A DNA stretch of 64,000 bases from positions 4,504,001-4,568,000 of the forward strand of contig NC_068556.1 in NCBI RefSeq assembly GCF_022201045.2. Direction: 5' to 3'. This DNA comes from Citrus sinensis (Eukaryota > Streptophyta > Magnoliopsida > Sapindales > Rutaceae). The notes below the pieces were generated by a model, which made no database searches, had not been told where the DNA came from, and worked only from the letters and a program-made list of their open reading frames with translations. The position numbers and the translations under genes were made by a program. The stretch's first letter is position 1. Every line of letters begins with the position of its first letter. Positions 37,105-48,599 of this stretch are shown here, one piece after another.

Positions 37105-38278
37105 TAGGGATGGCAAAAATCCCCACGGGGACGGGTACCCTCGGGGATTTTCCCCATTCGGGGAGGGTACGGGGATAATTTTATACCCAATTTTTTATTC
37201 GGGGAGGGGACGGGGAAAATTTTTTACCCAATTTTTTATTCGGGGAGGGGACGGGGATGAGGTGGAATCCCCATCCCCTACCCATTTCCCCATTTTAATT
37301 TTTAATTTTATTTTTATTTTTAAAATTACTAATAAATAAATAACAAAATTATAAATATTGTTAAAAATAATAAATATTAAAATAGTTATATTATTAAACT
37401 TTTAAACTTAATTAACTAATTAAAGTCTTAAATTTTTAATCCAAACCACAATGATACAGGAGAGAGCTGCCTAATTATAATTTACAACAGTTCTAATCCT
37501 AATTCGTATCCTACATTAGCTCGAATTGCTAGAGATATTTTGGCAATTCCAATTACAACAGTTGCTTCTGAATCAGCTTTTAGCACCGGTGGTAGAGTTG
37601 TGAGCTCACACCGTAACAAACTTCATTCAAGCACATTGGAGGCCTTAATATGCTGTCAAAGTTGGTTACGAGCTTACAATAGCAGTATGAGTTTATTTTA
37701 CATTGTAATTATATTATACAGTTATTAATATTTGCGCTTATAAGTTACGTTACTTATATCATTTTCATTGTTTTAGGTTTGAAATCTGAGGTTAGCTCTC
37801 AATTTGCCACATTTCTCGAGGAAGAACTGGAGGAGCAGGAGGTAAATAGTTTTATTAAAAATATTAATTAAGTATCTACATTTATTTTATTGTCGATATA
37901 AAAATAATTTTTTTTCTTTTTATTGTAGGATTATGAAGATTGAGTCATTGACAAAGATAATTATTTTAATAATTTATATTTTTGAATGTGACTTTGAAAT
38001 GGATCAATATTAATGCAAGATATATTTTGAACTTTATTTTTATCTGAATTTTTTATTTTAATATGATTAATTTAAAATCGAAAAAAAAAATGTATTAGAC
38101 TATTAATTATTCGGGGACCGGGGACCCTCGGGGATCCCCTGTTAGTATTCGGGGAGGGGATGGGGATTCACTTAAGTAATTCTGACGGGGACGGGGAGGG
38201 GACGGGGACATAACAAAATATCGGGGATGGGTATGGGGAGATTGGTCCCCTCCCCTCCCCTCCCCATTGCCATCCCTA
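37105..38278 (+). mobile_element. Deleted hAT transposon, 1.17 kb, with intact ends
   Basis: The ends TAGGGATGGCAAAAATCCCC and (reverse-complemented) TAGGGATGGCAATGGGGAGG are typical hAT termini. A perfect 8-bp target duplication ATCTCTAA lies at 37097-37104 and 38279-38286. Subterminal regions carry repeated CGGGGAGGGGACGGGGA motifs on both sides. The middle retains only the last exons of the transposase. It is a deletion derivative that could be moved only by a transposase supplied elsewhere. Confidence 0.93.
37494..37942 (+). pseudogene. hAT transposase C-terminal fragment (dimerisation domain)
   Basis: The reading YPTLARIARDILAIPITTVA followed by SESAFSTGGRVVSSHRNKL is the hAT C-terminal dimerisation region. 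It continues in two short downstream exon-like pieces, near 37775-37840 (LKSEVSSQFATFLEEELEEQE) and 37929-37942 (DYED then stop), separated by intron-like sequence. The DDE catalytic part and BED zinc finger are absent, so it is non-functional. Confidence 0.88.
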
Positions 38279-38339
38279 ATCTCTAAGCATTTGTTTCAAG
38301 GTTGAGTCTAGATGAAAATTCAGCTAACATTATTTCAAG

Positions 38340-39710
38340 TCATGCAAGTAACTTAAAACAGACATTACAGATTGTACCGTGGTAAGCATTAACAAGACAA
38401 AAGCAGAGAACACTGAGAATGCATGACCAAGGACTGCTGAAATAGGTACGAATCATACTTGCCCAGCAGCTGCTGTAGTAGGCACCCACGTCATGTAATA
38501 CCTTCCAAAGGTAGCTTTCTCTGACATTTAAGGCAGTATTTTTCCCGAGATCATTGAACAAATCTGCAACGTGTTGATCATCTTGAGAAAAATTAGTAAT
38601 GACTCCATCAAGGCCAAGCAACGCAACATCTCTTGGTTGGCTGATGAGACAGCACATGAAGGAGACATAGTTTGAGAAGTATTTGATCTTGCGTTCCTGG
38701 CATTGTTCCAAGGCAACGCAATTTATCAGCACAGTACTGGTGATGTCGTTTGTGGTGATGGATGGAATTTGGAGCACCTGCTTCTCATATTTGATATCTA
38801 AAAAGCTTTCAGCTTTTCTTGGCTTGATCTTGATTCCTGATCGCCTGAGTTGTGTCACGCATTGCAGTGAATGAGTAGATGGACGGTATTTCTCTCGTTC
38901 AGCAATCGAGTTGACTGAGAACGATGGAAAGAGAGCCAGGTAAAATAACTCCAGTAAGTGCCTGCATTTCAGAAATTCGGGCCGGTAGTTAAGTGTTGGA
39001 CCTGACCAGGGAGACTGAAGAATTCTGAGACGAGCTTGATAAAAGTCTCGTCACAGCCAGACTTGGAAAACAATGACTTGAGAACAAACAGAGGAAGTTG
39101 GTTCTCGAGTTGAACAATGTCCCTGACAAGCATGGGAATTAACCATGGCCTAGTGAAGATGGGCTCATCAAAGTCCAGGTCCGCATCAGATTCGTCTCGG
39201 CCAAGGTGGCATAAGATCTCACTGAGAAAGCATCCGTCAAGCAGCATCATTTCTGCAAAATCATCACTCGGCATCAATACATTTGCTGAATAGCACCTTC
39301 TTGTTTGTGCGTGCTTCTATCCGCAGCATTTCCAGCAGATGATCGTGTAGGTCCTTTTCGCTCCGAGTCCGATCAAGGAATTTATCGAGAAAGAACCATT
39401 TGTACTCTTCAAACTCGAGCGGATGATCTTTGCCATGGTGGTAGGGACCTATTGAAACCATCTCGGGTTGCGTACACTTGTAGTTGATTCCCGTGAGACT
39501 AGAAGGAAGCTTGAAAATGGAGACAGATGGCTTCCGATTTCCCACAACATTTCTTCTTCGCCTCTCTTCAAGACGACGACTGACACTAGCAACAATATTG
39601 GAAATTGTGTACTGATTTTCAAATCTTGAAACGTGGGCAACCGTTCTTAGCTGCTGCTCCTCCTCCTCGTCCTCGGATTCATCAATCACAATATATTGGT
39701 ACTCCATCAC
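38340..39710 (-). pseudogene. DUF247 (UPF0481) plant protein gene, broken by two frameshifts
   Basis: Three segments make one DUF247-type protein: 39264-39710 (conserved ISNIVASVSRRLEE, PEMVSIGPYHHGK), 38969-39277 (PSDDFAEMMLLDGCF, DIVQLENQLPLFVL) and 38340-38968 (LLELFYLALFPSF, IKYEKQVLQIPSI, final membrane segment). The frame changes once near 39302 and once near 38972; at both places the next frame continues the family sequence without loss, so each is a single-base change. DUF247 proteins are plasma-membrane proteins of mostly unknown role with one C-terminal transmembrane helix, visible here. Either this is a recent pseudogene or the two shifts are sequencing errors. No intron is expected. 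Confidence 0.85.
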
Positions 39711-39778
39711 CTTGTCAATGTCTATGTGTGAAGATGACCGGAGGATCTTGCAGCTCTACTAATATATAAAGGCAAATG

Positions 39779-40945
39779 CTAAGTTACAATAATTGTAACA
39801 TACATCTCTCATGTGAACCACATAAATTATGGGTCCTATAATTTTGTGTGGTTCACATGAGAGATGTATGGTGTTTTCAACTGATTTTGGGGGTAAGAAA
39901 ATCCAAAATCAATCTAGAACAATAAATTTATATTTTTGGGGGAGATGGGGTACCTCACTAGTTTATTTTGTGCGGTGCGGTGTATTTGAAATTCGAGGGA
40001 GGTGAGAAGAGGAGAAAGAGTGGTAACAATGGTGAAAGGTCAGAAACGAGAGAGGTGTCTTTCCAAATGAGTTTCACGCCTGCAAAACAGTGAAATAGAG
40101 GTTAGAGGTGAAGCCGGGGTACCCCGGCGTTCACACTCCGACGCTCAAGTTAGCAAACTCAAGCTTTAATGGTAAAGAGAGCTGGCCAGCCCTCTGTAAA
40201 TTTAGGGTTTAAGGTTAAAGAAAACCTATTTTTTGGAGTGTGTGTTCATGGTGAGTGAGAGCATGGTGGAGAGTGAAACCTAGGCGCCTTTATATATGGA
40301 GTACCTTAGCTGCCACGTGGCGTACCCCTTTTTGGCTAACGTCCTTTTACCTCTTTATAATTTTTTGGGCCGTTATCTGCATGTGCGCGGCATATCTCAT
40401 CTTTTGGAAACGTGGCACGCGCTGGAGAGTGGTCCAGGGTACCTCTGCAGTAGCTGTCGGGTAGGCGGCTGGGGACCACTGTCCTTGGGACAGTGTCCTT
40501 CACTTTTGGCAGAGGTAGCAGGCGGCTGTCCCCCCCTTTTGATACGACGTTCTTGATTCCTAATTCTGACAAAATCAAATAATATCTTTTAGGAAGCGGA
40601 GACGTTTCTCATGGCGGATATTTTTGGCGGATTCTCTTACATCCGCTTTGCCGGGTACCTCGAGTTACGTGGGGTACCCCCTGTTACGCGGGGTACCCCT
40701 ATTTGTATGGGGCACCCCTATTTGTATGGGGTACCTCATATTATATGGGGTATCTCTATTTGTGTGGGATACCTCTAATTGTATATGGTACCTCTATTTA
40801 TACGGGGTACCTCAAGTCATGTCGGGCACCTCGGATTATGCAGGGTACCTCCGATTGTGCTGAAATCATTCCATTGGCTGACACGTGGCGCTCTATTACC
40901 TTTCCTATTTTCCCTCAAACATATGGTACAATTATTGTAACTTAG
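39779..40945. mobile_element. 108-bp hairpin MITE interrupted by the solo LTR
   Basis: Left part 39779-39871 and right part 40927-40945 form one foldback element. The outer arms are ctaagttacaataattgta and its mirror, and the inner arms catacatctctcatgtgaac and its mirror around a short loop. The right outer arm has been pushed 1.05 kb away by the LTR insertion. Without the LTR and one copy of TATGG the two arms pair almost perfectly. Confidence 0.85.
39872..40921 (-). mobile_element. Solo Gypsy-type LTR, 1050 bp
   Basis: On the minus strand it runs from TGTTTGAGGG to GAAAACA, the same family as 506-2241. A perfect 5-bp target duplication TATGG lies at 39867-39871 and 40922-40926. No internal sequence remains, so this is a solo LTR left by recombination between two LTRs. 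It contains the GGTACC repeat array (about 40650-40860) and a TATA-like box near 40290-40300. It lies about 160 bp upstream of the DUF247 start in the same orientation, so its outward transcription could read into that gene. Confidence 0.93.
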
Positions 40946-40963
40946 AGGCTCCCATATATAAAA

Positions 40964-41860
40964 GTACTAGAATGACACTGCTATCCCAATGAAAATTCTC
41001 GGCAACTTCACAGAAACCTTTAAAAGACCTACCAGGCGGATGTGTTTGGGATTGAGGTTGGGCAGTTGTAACTTAAAAGTTACAGCTATAAAGTATTTGG
41101 TAAACACTAACTGTTATAACTTAAAAATCATATTGATATAATTTTTCACTTGTATAATCCAAAATCTATTATATATTTAATAATTTCATCAAAATTATTA
41201 TTTAAAATTTATATTTATTATATATTACTAACTTTTATTTTATAATTATAATTTTTTTTCCACAACAGATGTAACTTAAAGTTACAATACCTCAATCTCA
41301 AACGCGCCCATAATTATATATAACTCAAGTATCGACTTGCAAGGTTGACGCGTTGATGCTTATATGATAAGTAAAAAATATTAAAATTAAAATACATAAA
41401 CGAGTGAATGTGATCTTTATCATAGGGGTCTAAGTTTTGAAAAATGCTTTGTTTGGATCACTGATGAACCACAGAAAATTTGAGGCCGCCTATGGTCTTT
41501 TAATCAAACCTTGCTAGTTTTTGGCAACCAGAACAATTAATGCAAATGAAAAGATAACAGAACCAAAATGAATGTTGAAAACATACTTGAAAATACATTT
41601 ATCCTGTAAATGTTCAATTTAGAACATGTACCAAGAGGAGAAAATTGGTTAAAATTAAAATCATGATACACTACTGAAGGAGAAGAAATCTTGACTTGAC
41701 CAGTAATGTTCTTTCAGTTGCCCGAAAGATGTTTATAGAATTCTCTTAAACAAGCAAACACGAAGAAGAAATCTTGATATATGAAAAACTAAACCCCTTT
41801 TTTTTCCACGATCACTTTCTTAATCACATAGTCCTTCATGCTCCCATTCGTACGTCCACT
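40964..41860 (-). pseudogene. Diverged copy of the last exon and 3' flank of the gene at 57480-59427
   Basis: It aligns block by block with 56884-57536 in the same orientation (e.g. taaatgttcaattYagMaca, agaggagaaaattggttaa, cagtaatgttctttcagttg). At 41823-41860 it keeps the terminal codons WEHEGLCD and stop, matching WEHEGLYD of the intact gene, but a base change breaks the frame just upstream. The remaining exons are missing. A MITE at 41038-41309 is present only in this copy. Confidence 0.8.
41038..41309. mobile_element. MITE, 272 bp, with an empty site at 56.97 kb
   Basis: The left end GGATGTGTTTGGGATTGAGG and the reverse-complemented right end GGGCGCGTTTGAGATTGAGG are inverted repeats extending into GTTGTAACTTAAA. 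The duplicated copy near 56970 reads from aaaagacctaacag to tatataactcaag without it, which gives a related empty site. The exact junction is blurred by small changes. Subterminal motifs match those near the right end of the Harbinger-like element at 49.6-55.75 kb, so it may be a derivative of that group. Confidence 0.82.
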
Positions 41861-42022
41861 TATACATCACTCCTAGATTTTATTCCACAACAAAAACGAA
41901 GGTAAATTTGTTTTGGAAGAGAGAAAATGATGCTAATTTCCAGCATCATTTTCAAAAAATGATATACAACACTCCTAGATTTTATTTCACACAAGGGTTG
42001 GGGGATGCAATTCTACTAACTG

Positions 42023-42830
42023 TGATGAAAGAAGGCAAGGATGTTTCTTCTTCAAAGACTTCTGAATAGGAAGCTGAGATAGATAGGAAGGCAAGGAGTA
42101 CCATTATATTGAGTCTTGCAGATTCTGTCATCATAGAAGTTGCAAAAGAACTAATTGTTACTCTCTTGTGGGAGAAACTTGGGGCCGTATACATAGAGAA
42201 ATCATTAGCAAACAGGTTGTACATAAAGAAAAGAATGTTTACTTTGAAAATGGCTAAAGGCTTATCATTGGATCAACATATAGATAAGTTTAATCAAGTG
42301 TATGGCACTTTAGCCATAATTCATGAACCCTTAAATAATATACGTAAGGCCTTGTTATTGATAAGTTCTCTTCCTGAATCATACAATAATTTTGTTGATA
42401 CCTTAATGTATGGGAGGCAAATCCTTACATTGGATGAAGTCAAGTATGCCCTTAATACTAGGCAATTGTTAGAAAAGCAAAGAAGCCTTGATAATGCTTC
42501 TAATAAAGGGTTGAAAATACATGGAAGATTTGATTTAAAAAAATGATAAGAAGAAGAATTAATCAAGATCCAAAAACAAATCCAAAAATTAAAAGTGCTT
42601 TCAATGTCACAAAGACGGTTACTTCACAAAAGACTGTTCAGAAAGGAAAATCAAGTAGAAAAGTCAGAATAGTGATGCAGCTATTGTTGAGCATGAAGGT
42701 TATGAATCTATCGGTGTCTTGGTTGCTTCAGATATTCATCAATAAGGTAAATGGATCCTGGATTTTGGTTGCTCATTTCATATGTGCACCTTTAAAGATC
42801 ATTTCACTAGTTACTCATTTTTAGTTGCCT
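42023..42830 (+). pseudogene. Copia-type retrotransposon gag remnant with start of protease
   Basis: 42109-42546 encodes a UBN2/gag-type region (LYIKKRMFTLKMAKGLSLDQ, LISSLPESYNNFVDTLMYG). Further on, in shifted frames, are a CCHC knuckle (CFQCHKDGYFTKDC, about 42598-42640) and a protease-start-like motif (WILDFGCSFHMC, about 42750). Stops and frameshifts separate the pieces. No LTRs, integrase or reverse transcriptase were found nearby, so this is an isolated fragment. Confidence 0.85.
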
Positions 42831-43247
42831 AATTTATCAAATTCAAAACTGATGTTTATATGCAGTGCTAAGTGTTAATAGTATTATCATCGAACTTGTT
42901 ATAAAGTTAAAAACAAAATTCAAATATAAAAATTCATGATTAAGGGGTTGTTTAGGGTAGTTGCGATGTGCTCCGCCCTTTTTATTTTAGGAAAACCAAA
43001 TAAATCCCAAAGTTAACAACTTCTTTTACCTCACTAGGAGGGAAGGTCCGGTCATTAATGGTTTGTGAAACTAATTAAAGACATTTTTCTAATAAGTCTA
43101 AACTATAGGGTCCTTAATTATATTTAATTTATGACCATAGTACTCTATAATGTGTGTAAGATCATTTCAACTATTTCCTCAAAATAAGCCAAAACCAACT
43201 TAGGATTCTATAAGCAATTGACAAAGCCATTCAATGGCACCCACCTA

Positions 43248-44212
43248 ACTAAAGATGGCCAATAAACCAGGTTGCTGGCACAGCATTGGCACTGCAAGTG
43301 TTTGTATAGTACGACACGGCACTACACAAGCGCGTTTTGGTAGGGTACGGCCGCACGAGGCATGTCATGGCATGCATGTGGGCTTGGCTATGCTGAGAAT
43401 TTTGGACACATGGCCTTAAAAATACGACAAAATTAGAGATGGGTTAAAGTACGACATGTGAAAAAGCATGTAATAAACATATTTTACCTTTTTAGTGAAA
43501 GTAAACTTAAAATTTTATGATTTTACAAATAAGTTAAAATTGATTCTTTTAATATATTTTATTAGTGAAAGCTTTTTAGATTCATTTAATTCTTAGCTTT
43601 AAAAAATACTCTAATTGTTTTATGTTTATAATTTAGTAAATGAATAGATGATATCATGATTTTAATAAATAAAATTATAAATATCATAATTTTATAAAAT
43701 ATATGTATTAATCTTATTATAGATTATGATTTATGACTTTATATAAGTTCAAGTTAACAATTAATAAAAACTTATGAAAAAATTATTGTTATTGTTGTTA
43801 AGTATTAAAAAAGAATTCTAATATTGTATGGTCTAATTTAGTGGTTAGTATTACATTCTCTTACTATTATTCGTTTATTATTATTGAATATGAATTTAAA
43901 TTTTAAAATTTTGATTTTATTGAATTTGACTAAAGGTAGACGGACCAAAAAAATACATGGGCTTGAAAAAAGTGTGCCAACAGTTTGACATGCCATCTTA
44001 AAAAAATTTTAAAAAAAGAAAAAAAAACTTTTTGTACTTTTTTTCTTAGGCCGACCCATGGCACAACATGACACGAGTGCCGAACAAGACCTAAGCATAA
44101 AAATTTAAGCACAACACAACACAACACGAAGTACATGGTGAGCACGGCATGGCAGAAACACAAGCCCGCACAAACCTTCTTTTGTCGGCCCAACCCATTG
44201 GCCATCTCTTTA
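43248..44212. mobile_element. Probable non-autonomous hAT element, 965 bp
   Basis: The left end ACTAAAGATGGCCAATAAAC and the reverse-complemented right end TAAAGAGATGGCCAATGGG are similar. Flanks CCCACCTA (43240-43247) and CCCATCTA (44213-44220) agree at seven of eight bases, as an aged 8-bp duplication would. Subterminal regions are rich in GGCACGACACGG-like repeats. No transposase fragment was recognised. Confidence 0.72.
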
Positions 44213-44220
44213 CCCATCTA

Positions 44221-45069
44221 GTGAGTTGAGTGGTAATTAATTATAATCAATAAATATAAAATGATACTGAAAATCAAATTAAAGAATTTTTGTTAGATTT
44301 GTAATGAAAAAATTTTCATCAGTCCAAAGAAACATTTGTGGGCTTTATAGCTCTATGTTCTCATGCATGCATTATCTTCTTTTATGCATACAATGCAAGA
44401 TTGATAAATATCAATTGTCATGCATGTGATCTACTCACGTTTGTTATCTCAAACTAGATATATCAAACATGAATAAACAATTGTATTAAAAAAAACATGA
44501 GTAAACAATTATTATCCAAGACATTCATTATTCATTTCCTTTTTTTCTAGTATAAAGATTAATGTCTCCATTAGACGAAAATTTGTTATATAAAGATTAG
44601 AAATACAATTTGTGATATAAAGATTTTATACAAACAAATAGATACATACATAGTCATTTTCTAATTAGGACATCTTCACGTTATTCAAGTAAGGATCTCG
44701 CTAAAATTAAAAAAAAAAAAAAAACACACACACACACACACATAGATTTCAATGTATTGAAATCTGTGCTTTTTTTTAATATTTTAACACTAGAGAAAGA
44801 TTATATATATATATTAGTAGTTCTTTCCCATGGACGTCCATGCGAAGTACAATGTGGATTTGATACTTTATGATCTTTCAAACGTTTTACAATAGTGCAG
44901 ATCATTTTATGAGACCAGAAAACACTCTAAAATAAGACCATTATTAATATAGTAGAATAGGCATGGCTATGGACTCACTTTTTATTTTTTAGGCCAATAT
45001 ATTAAAATTTCACATGTTGTATTTAAAACTTGCGTTCTCTATATGAAATTGATTTAAATTTATGTGAAA
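44221..45069. other. AT-rich intergenic stretch with an AC microsatellite
   Basis: No gene seen. A poly(A)-(CA)n simple repeat lies at about 44709-44742. Confidence 0.6.
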
Positions 45070-45078
45070 AAACTAAAA

Positions 45079-45465
45079 GGGAAATTATCATTTGCATACC
45101 CTTAGTTTACTCCATTATAAAAAATACTACAACACTTTGAGGGTGTATCAATCGTCCACTCTAAGTTGACAAAATGTATCAGCTGACCACCAAACTGTTA
45201 GTTGCCGTTTAATGATGATGACGTCAGAAGGGTAATTTGGTCTTTTCATATGATACAAGTGATAATTTAAGGGTATACAAGTGATAATTTTCAAGGGTAA
45301 AATCGTCAATTCACTGTAATTCCGTTAACTTTCAAACGGCAACTAACGGTTTGGTGGTCGGCTGATACATTTTATCAACTAAGAGTGGACGATTGATACA
45401 CCCTCAAAGTGTTATAGTATTTTTGATAACAGAGTAAATATAGGGTATATGAATGATAATTTCCC
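45079..45465. mobile_element. Mutator-like MITE, 387 bp, copy A
   Basis: The ends GGGAAATTATCATTTGCATA and its mirror (reverse-complemented right end GGGAAATTATCATTCATATA) form inverted repeats well over 100 bp long, containing GGGTGTATCAATCGTCCACT. A perfect 9-bp target duplication AAACTAAAA lies at 45070-45078 and 45466-45474. The inner arms carry AACTAACGGTTTGGTGGTC-type motifs. A second, less preserved copy is at 49042-49455. Confidence 0.9.
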
Positions 45466-46235
45466 AAACTAAAATAAAACATCTTGTACTTAGAAATAGA
45501 TAAATTATTATATTATGGGTGGAGTTATTTACACTCTAAAGGTTAATTTGAATACTCTATTACCCTATACACTTATCTACTTAATTTAAAAAATTAAGTT
45601 TTATTTTGTACACTCTAAAAAATTGCAAAACATATCCTTAAATTATTTAAATTAATTATCTTTATTTACTCAAAATACTAATAAAGCTACTCAACACACC
45701 TTTTAGACTAAATTATGAATGACCCAATACTTTTGAAAAATATAAACCCAATAAAAATATTTTATATGAAATAACCTAAGTTCATTCTTTATAAGAATGA
45801 CCTTAAGTATTTAGAATTCAAAGTAAAGTGGCAAAGTGTAAGATACGACAAAACACCAAAAGCATAATCCATAAAAAAAATTAGGTTCATTCTTTATAAA
45901 GAACGACATAGGTCCACTATTTACAAAGAACGACCTGAGTCCACTATTTATAAACAGTGACCAAGGTTCGTTTCTCACAAACAATGACCTAGGTACTTGA
46001 TAAATATTTTTAAATAAAACACCCAAAGTGCGAATATTGGACATAATGCCTAAGACACGATTTTTCAAAGAATGACCTAGATTTATTCATCACAAAGAAT
46101 GACCTAGGTTAATTTTTTATAAAGAACGACTTAAGTCCATTCCTTATAATAAATTATCTAGGCTCTTAGAAAATATTTATAAGTAAAACACCTAAAGGGC
46201 GAGTCTTGAACAAAGTGCCAAACGTGCGATTCTTC

Positions 46236-46343
46236 AAAGAATGGCCTAGGTCCATTCTTCACAAAGAATGGCCTAGGTCCATTCTTCACAAAGAATGGCC
46301 TAGGTCCATTCTTCACAAAGAATGGCCTAAGTCCACTCTTCAC
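46236..46343. repeat. 27-bp tandem repeat, four copies
   Basis: The unit aaagaatggcctaggtccat plus tcttcac repeats at 46236, 46263, 46290 and 46317, with more degenerate relatives on both sides. The minus-strand open frame through it (FFVKNGPRP repeats) is a by-product of a unit length divisible by three, not a gene. Confidence 0.93.
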
Positions 46344-46522
46344 AACGAATGACATAGGTCCATTTTTTTTACGAAAAATGACCTATGTTCATTCTTTATA
46401 AAAATTGACCTAGGCACTTAGAAAATATTACTAATAAAAATAGACTTAGGTTCATTCTTTACAAAAAAACGACATAGGTCATTTCTCACAAAACAAAATG
46501 ATCTAGACACTTAGAAAATATT

Positions 46523-47864
46523 TGTTGAGTGTTAGAAAATGTATATTTATAAAGGATTTCAAGTTTTACTAACAACCCTTACTTTTATGTATTTAAGCTT
46601 CTTGCAATTTAATTATGTGTGTTTGATGTTAATTAAGTATTTTATGTATTTTAGGGGCATCATGGTCATTTCACAATAAACGAGAGATCATACGGCAAAA
46701 CGGACATCACTTTTGAACTCAGGACAGTCGAAAACCTTAAGAGGAACATAAAAGGAAAAATGGCACTATTCACATGTACGGTACTATTCATGTGTACGGT
46801 ACTGTCTACATTACTGTTCATAACACTGTTCACATAGATGGATCGATGACGTGGCATTGACCGATGATGTGGCATTGACTGATGAGGTGTCATGATCCTG
46901 TTGGACTAAAATTCTTATGTACTGTTGATGGTGACGTGGCAGTATATCAGTGGACGAAAAATCTCGCGTACGGTACATGCATCACACATGATTATTTTCA
47001 ACCAAACCGCGTCACTGTTCAACCCGGGTCAAACTGTGTTACTGTTCATCCACGTGGTCAAACCGCGTACTGTTGACTGATGACGTGACCCAATCCTGAG
47101 CGTCCAAACTGTTTTTAATCTGATGGCCATAATTTACTCCATGTATCTATAAAAAAAAAGGCCTCTCCCCCCTAATTTGATATCTCTGAATCCATTTTTG
47201 GGATCCATTTTCTGTAATTCCTTCTCCATCTTGTATTTTCTACGTATTTTAATAAATTCCCATTTTGCCCCTTGTTCAATTACGAGTAGCTAATTTTCTT
47301 TCAAGCTTGGGTTGAAGGTGAAGTCTCAAAATGTGTCATGGGCTTTATTTGGTAAATTTACTTTCTCTTCCCCTCTAATTTTTGTGGATGTTTTGACTTT
47401 TCGTCAACAAATAATACTAATTTTGTCTAGTACCGCCTTGGTTTCACCAACCCCCTAGTACAAGGTTATTATTATTTGGCACGATAAACCCTTAGCACCA
47501 TATTGATTAGAGCGTGGTTCATGAGGTGTGGATTCACCCCTCATGATTTAATTGACATTAATAAGGATTATTTAACACATGATGCATGTTGATACGGATC
47601 CAGATACCCAAGTACGTCATCTCAATAGATTTCTCTTTAATTTATTCTCGTCATTTCAATTCCAAATTTAGAATTTATTCTCGCCATTTCAATTCCAATT
47701 TTAGGATAATCCAAATCACTTTCACTACAAATCCAACCACCCATTTACAAAATTAATTCTACACACAATTAAAATCCACCTCCTCGTGGGATCGACACTC
47801 GTCACCATTAGTCTATTCTACAATAGATTCGTGCGCTTGCGAGTTCAATAAAATTTGCACAATA
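46523..47864. mobile_element. Inserted LTR-like element, 1.34 kb
   Basis: ATATT lies at 46518-46522 and again at 47865-47869. Joining the flanks restores the local repeat (cttagaaaatatttctaagt, as in cttagaaaatatttataagt at about 46165). The insert begins TGTTGAGTG, has runs of tactgttcatgtgtacggt, a leader-like stretch near 47150-47230 and ends near gattcgtgcgcttgcgagtt, a motif typical of plant Gypsy LTR ends. The right terminus does not end in a clean CA, so limits could shift by a few bases. Confidence 0.6.
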
Positions 47865-48599
47865 ATATTTCTAAGTAAGAGTTTATAAGCATACACACAT
47901 TCTACGGAATGCACTTATGGGCAAATATAAATTCTACGGAAAGTGCCTATGAGCAAATAGACATTTTATAGAATATGTTTAAGGACAAATATATATTTTA
48001 TAGAATGCGTCTACAAGCATATCCACATCCCGCGAAATGCACCTAGGGGAAATTGCTCATTTTACGGAATATGCTTATAAGTAAATACAAATTTTACGGA
48101 ATACGCCTACGGAAAAATACACATTTTACAGAATATGCTTATAGACCAACAAACATTCTACGAAATGTGCCTATGGGCCAACAAACAATCTACAAAATGA
48201 GCAAAATATTACAAAATCAATCTTCTTTGTAGGGAACCTATATAAGTGCGGAATTCAACCTCAAGCCCATCAAAGTTCAAGGGCCTAAAAGTATGACAAG
48301 TGTCTAAAGAATACACATATTAATATTTGTCTCCCTACATGGGCTTCGACTAATACTTGTCATAGGAAAAGTGACATATAACTTCTCCAATTGACTATAA
48401 GATGCCTATATAAAGACCAAGATCCTTCATTTGAAGGTAAGATAAAAAATGGGCATAAAATGACTACAAAAACTATGTCCATCTCACTCTAGATTTTCTC
48501 TCTCTAAAAATTGAATAAAAAACAGACTTGAGCATCAGAGAGTTGTCGCCAGTACGCTAGCCCCCCTTTGACAATTGTTTCTTTTTTACAAAGTAATTA

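Noticed and set aside
46158..46355. Minus-strand frame with FFVKNGPRP repeats
   Set aside because: Produced by a 27-bp DNA repeat (divisible by three). No start context or domain.
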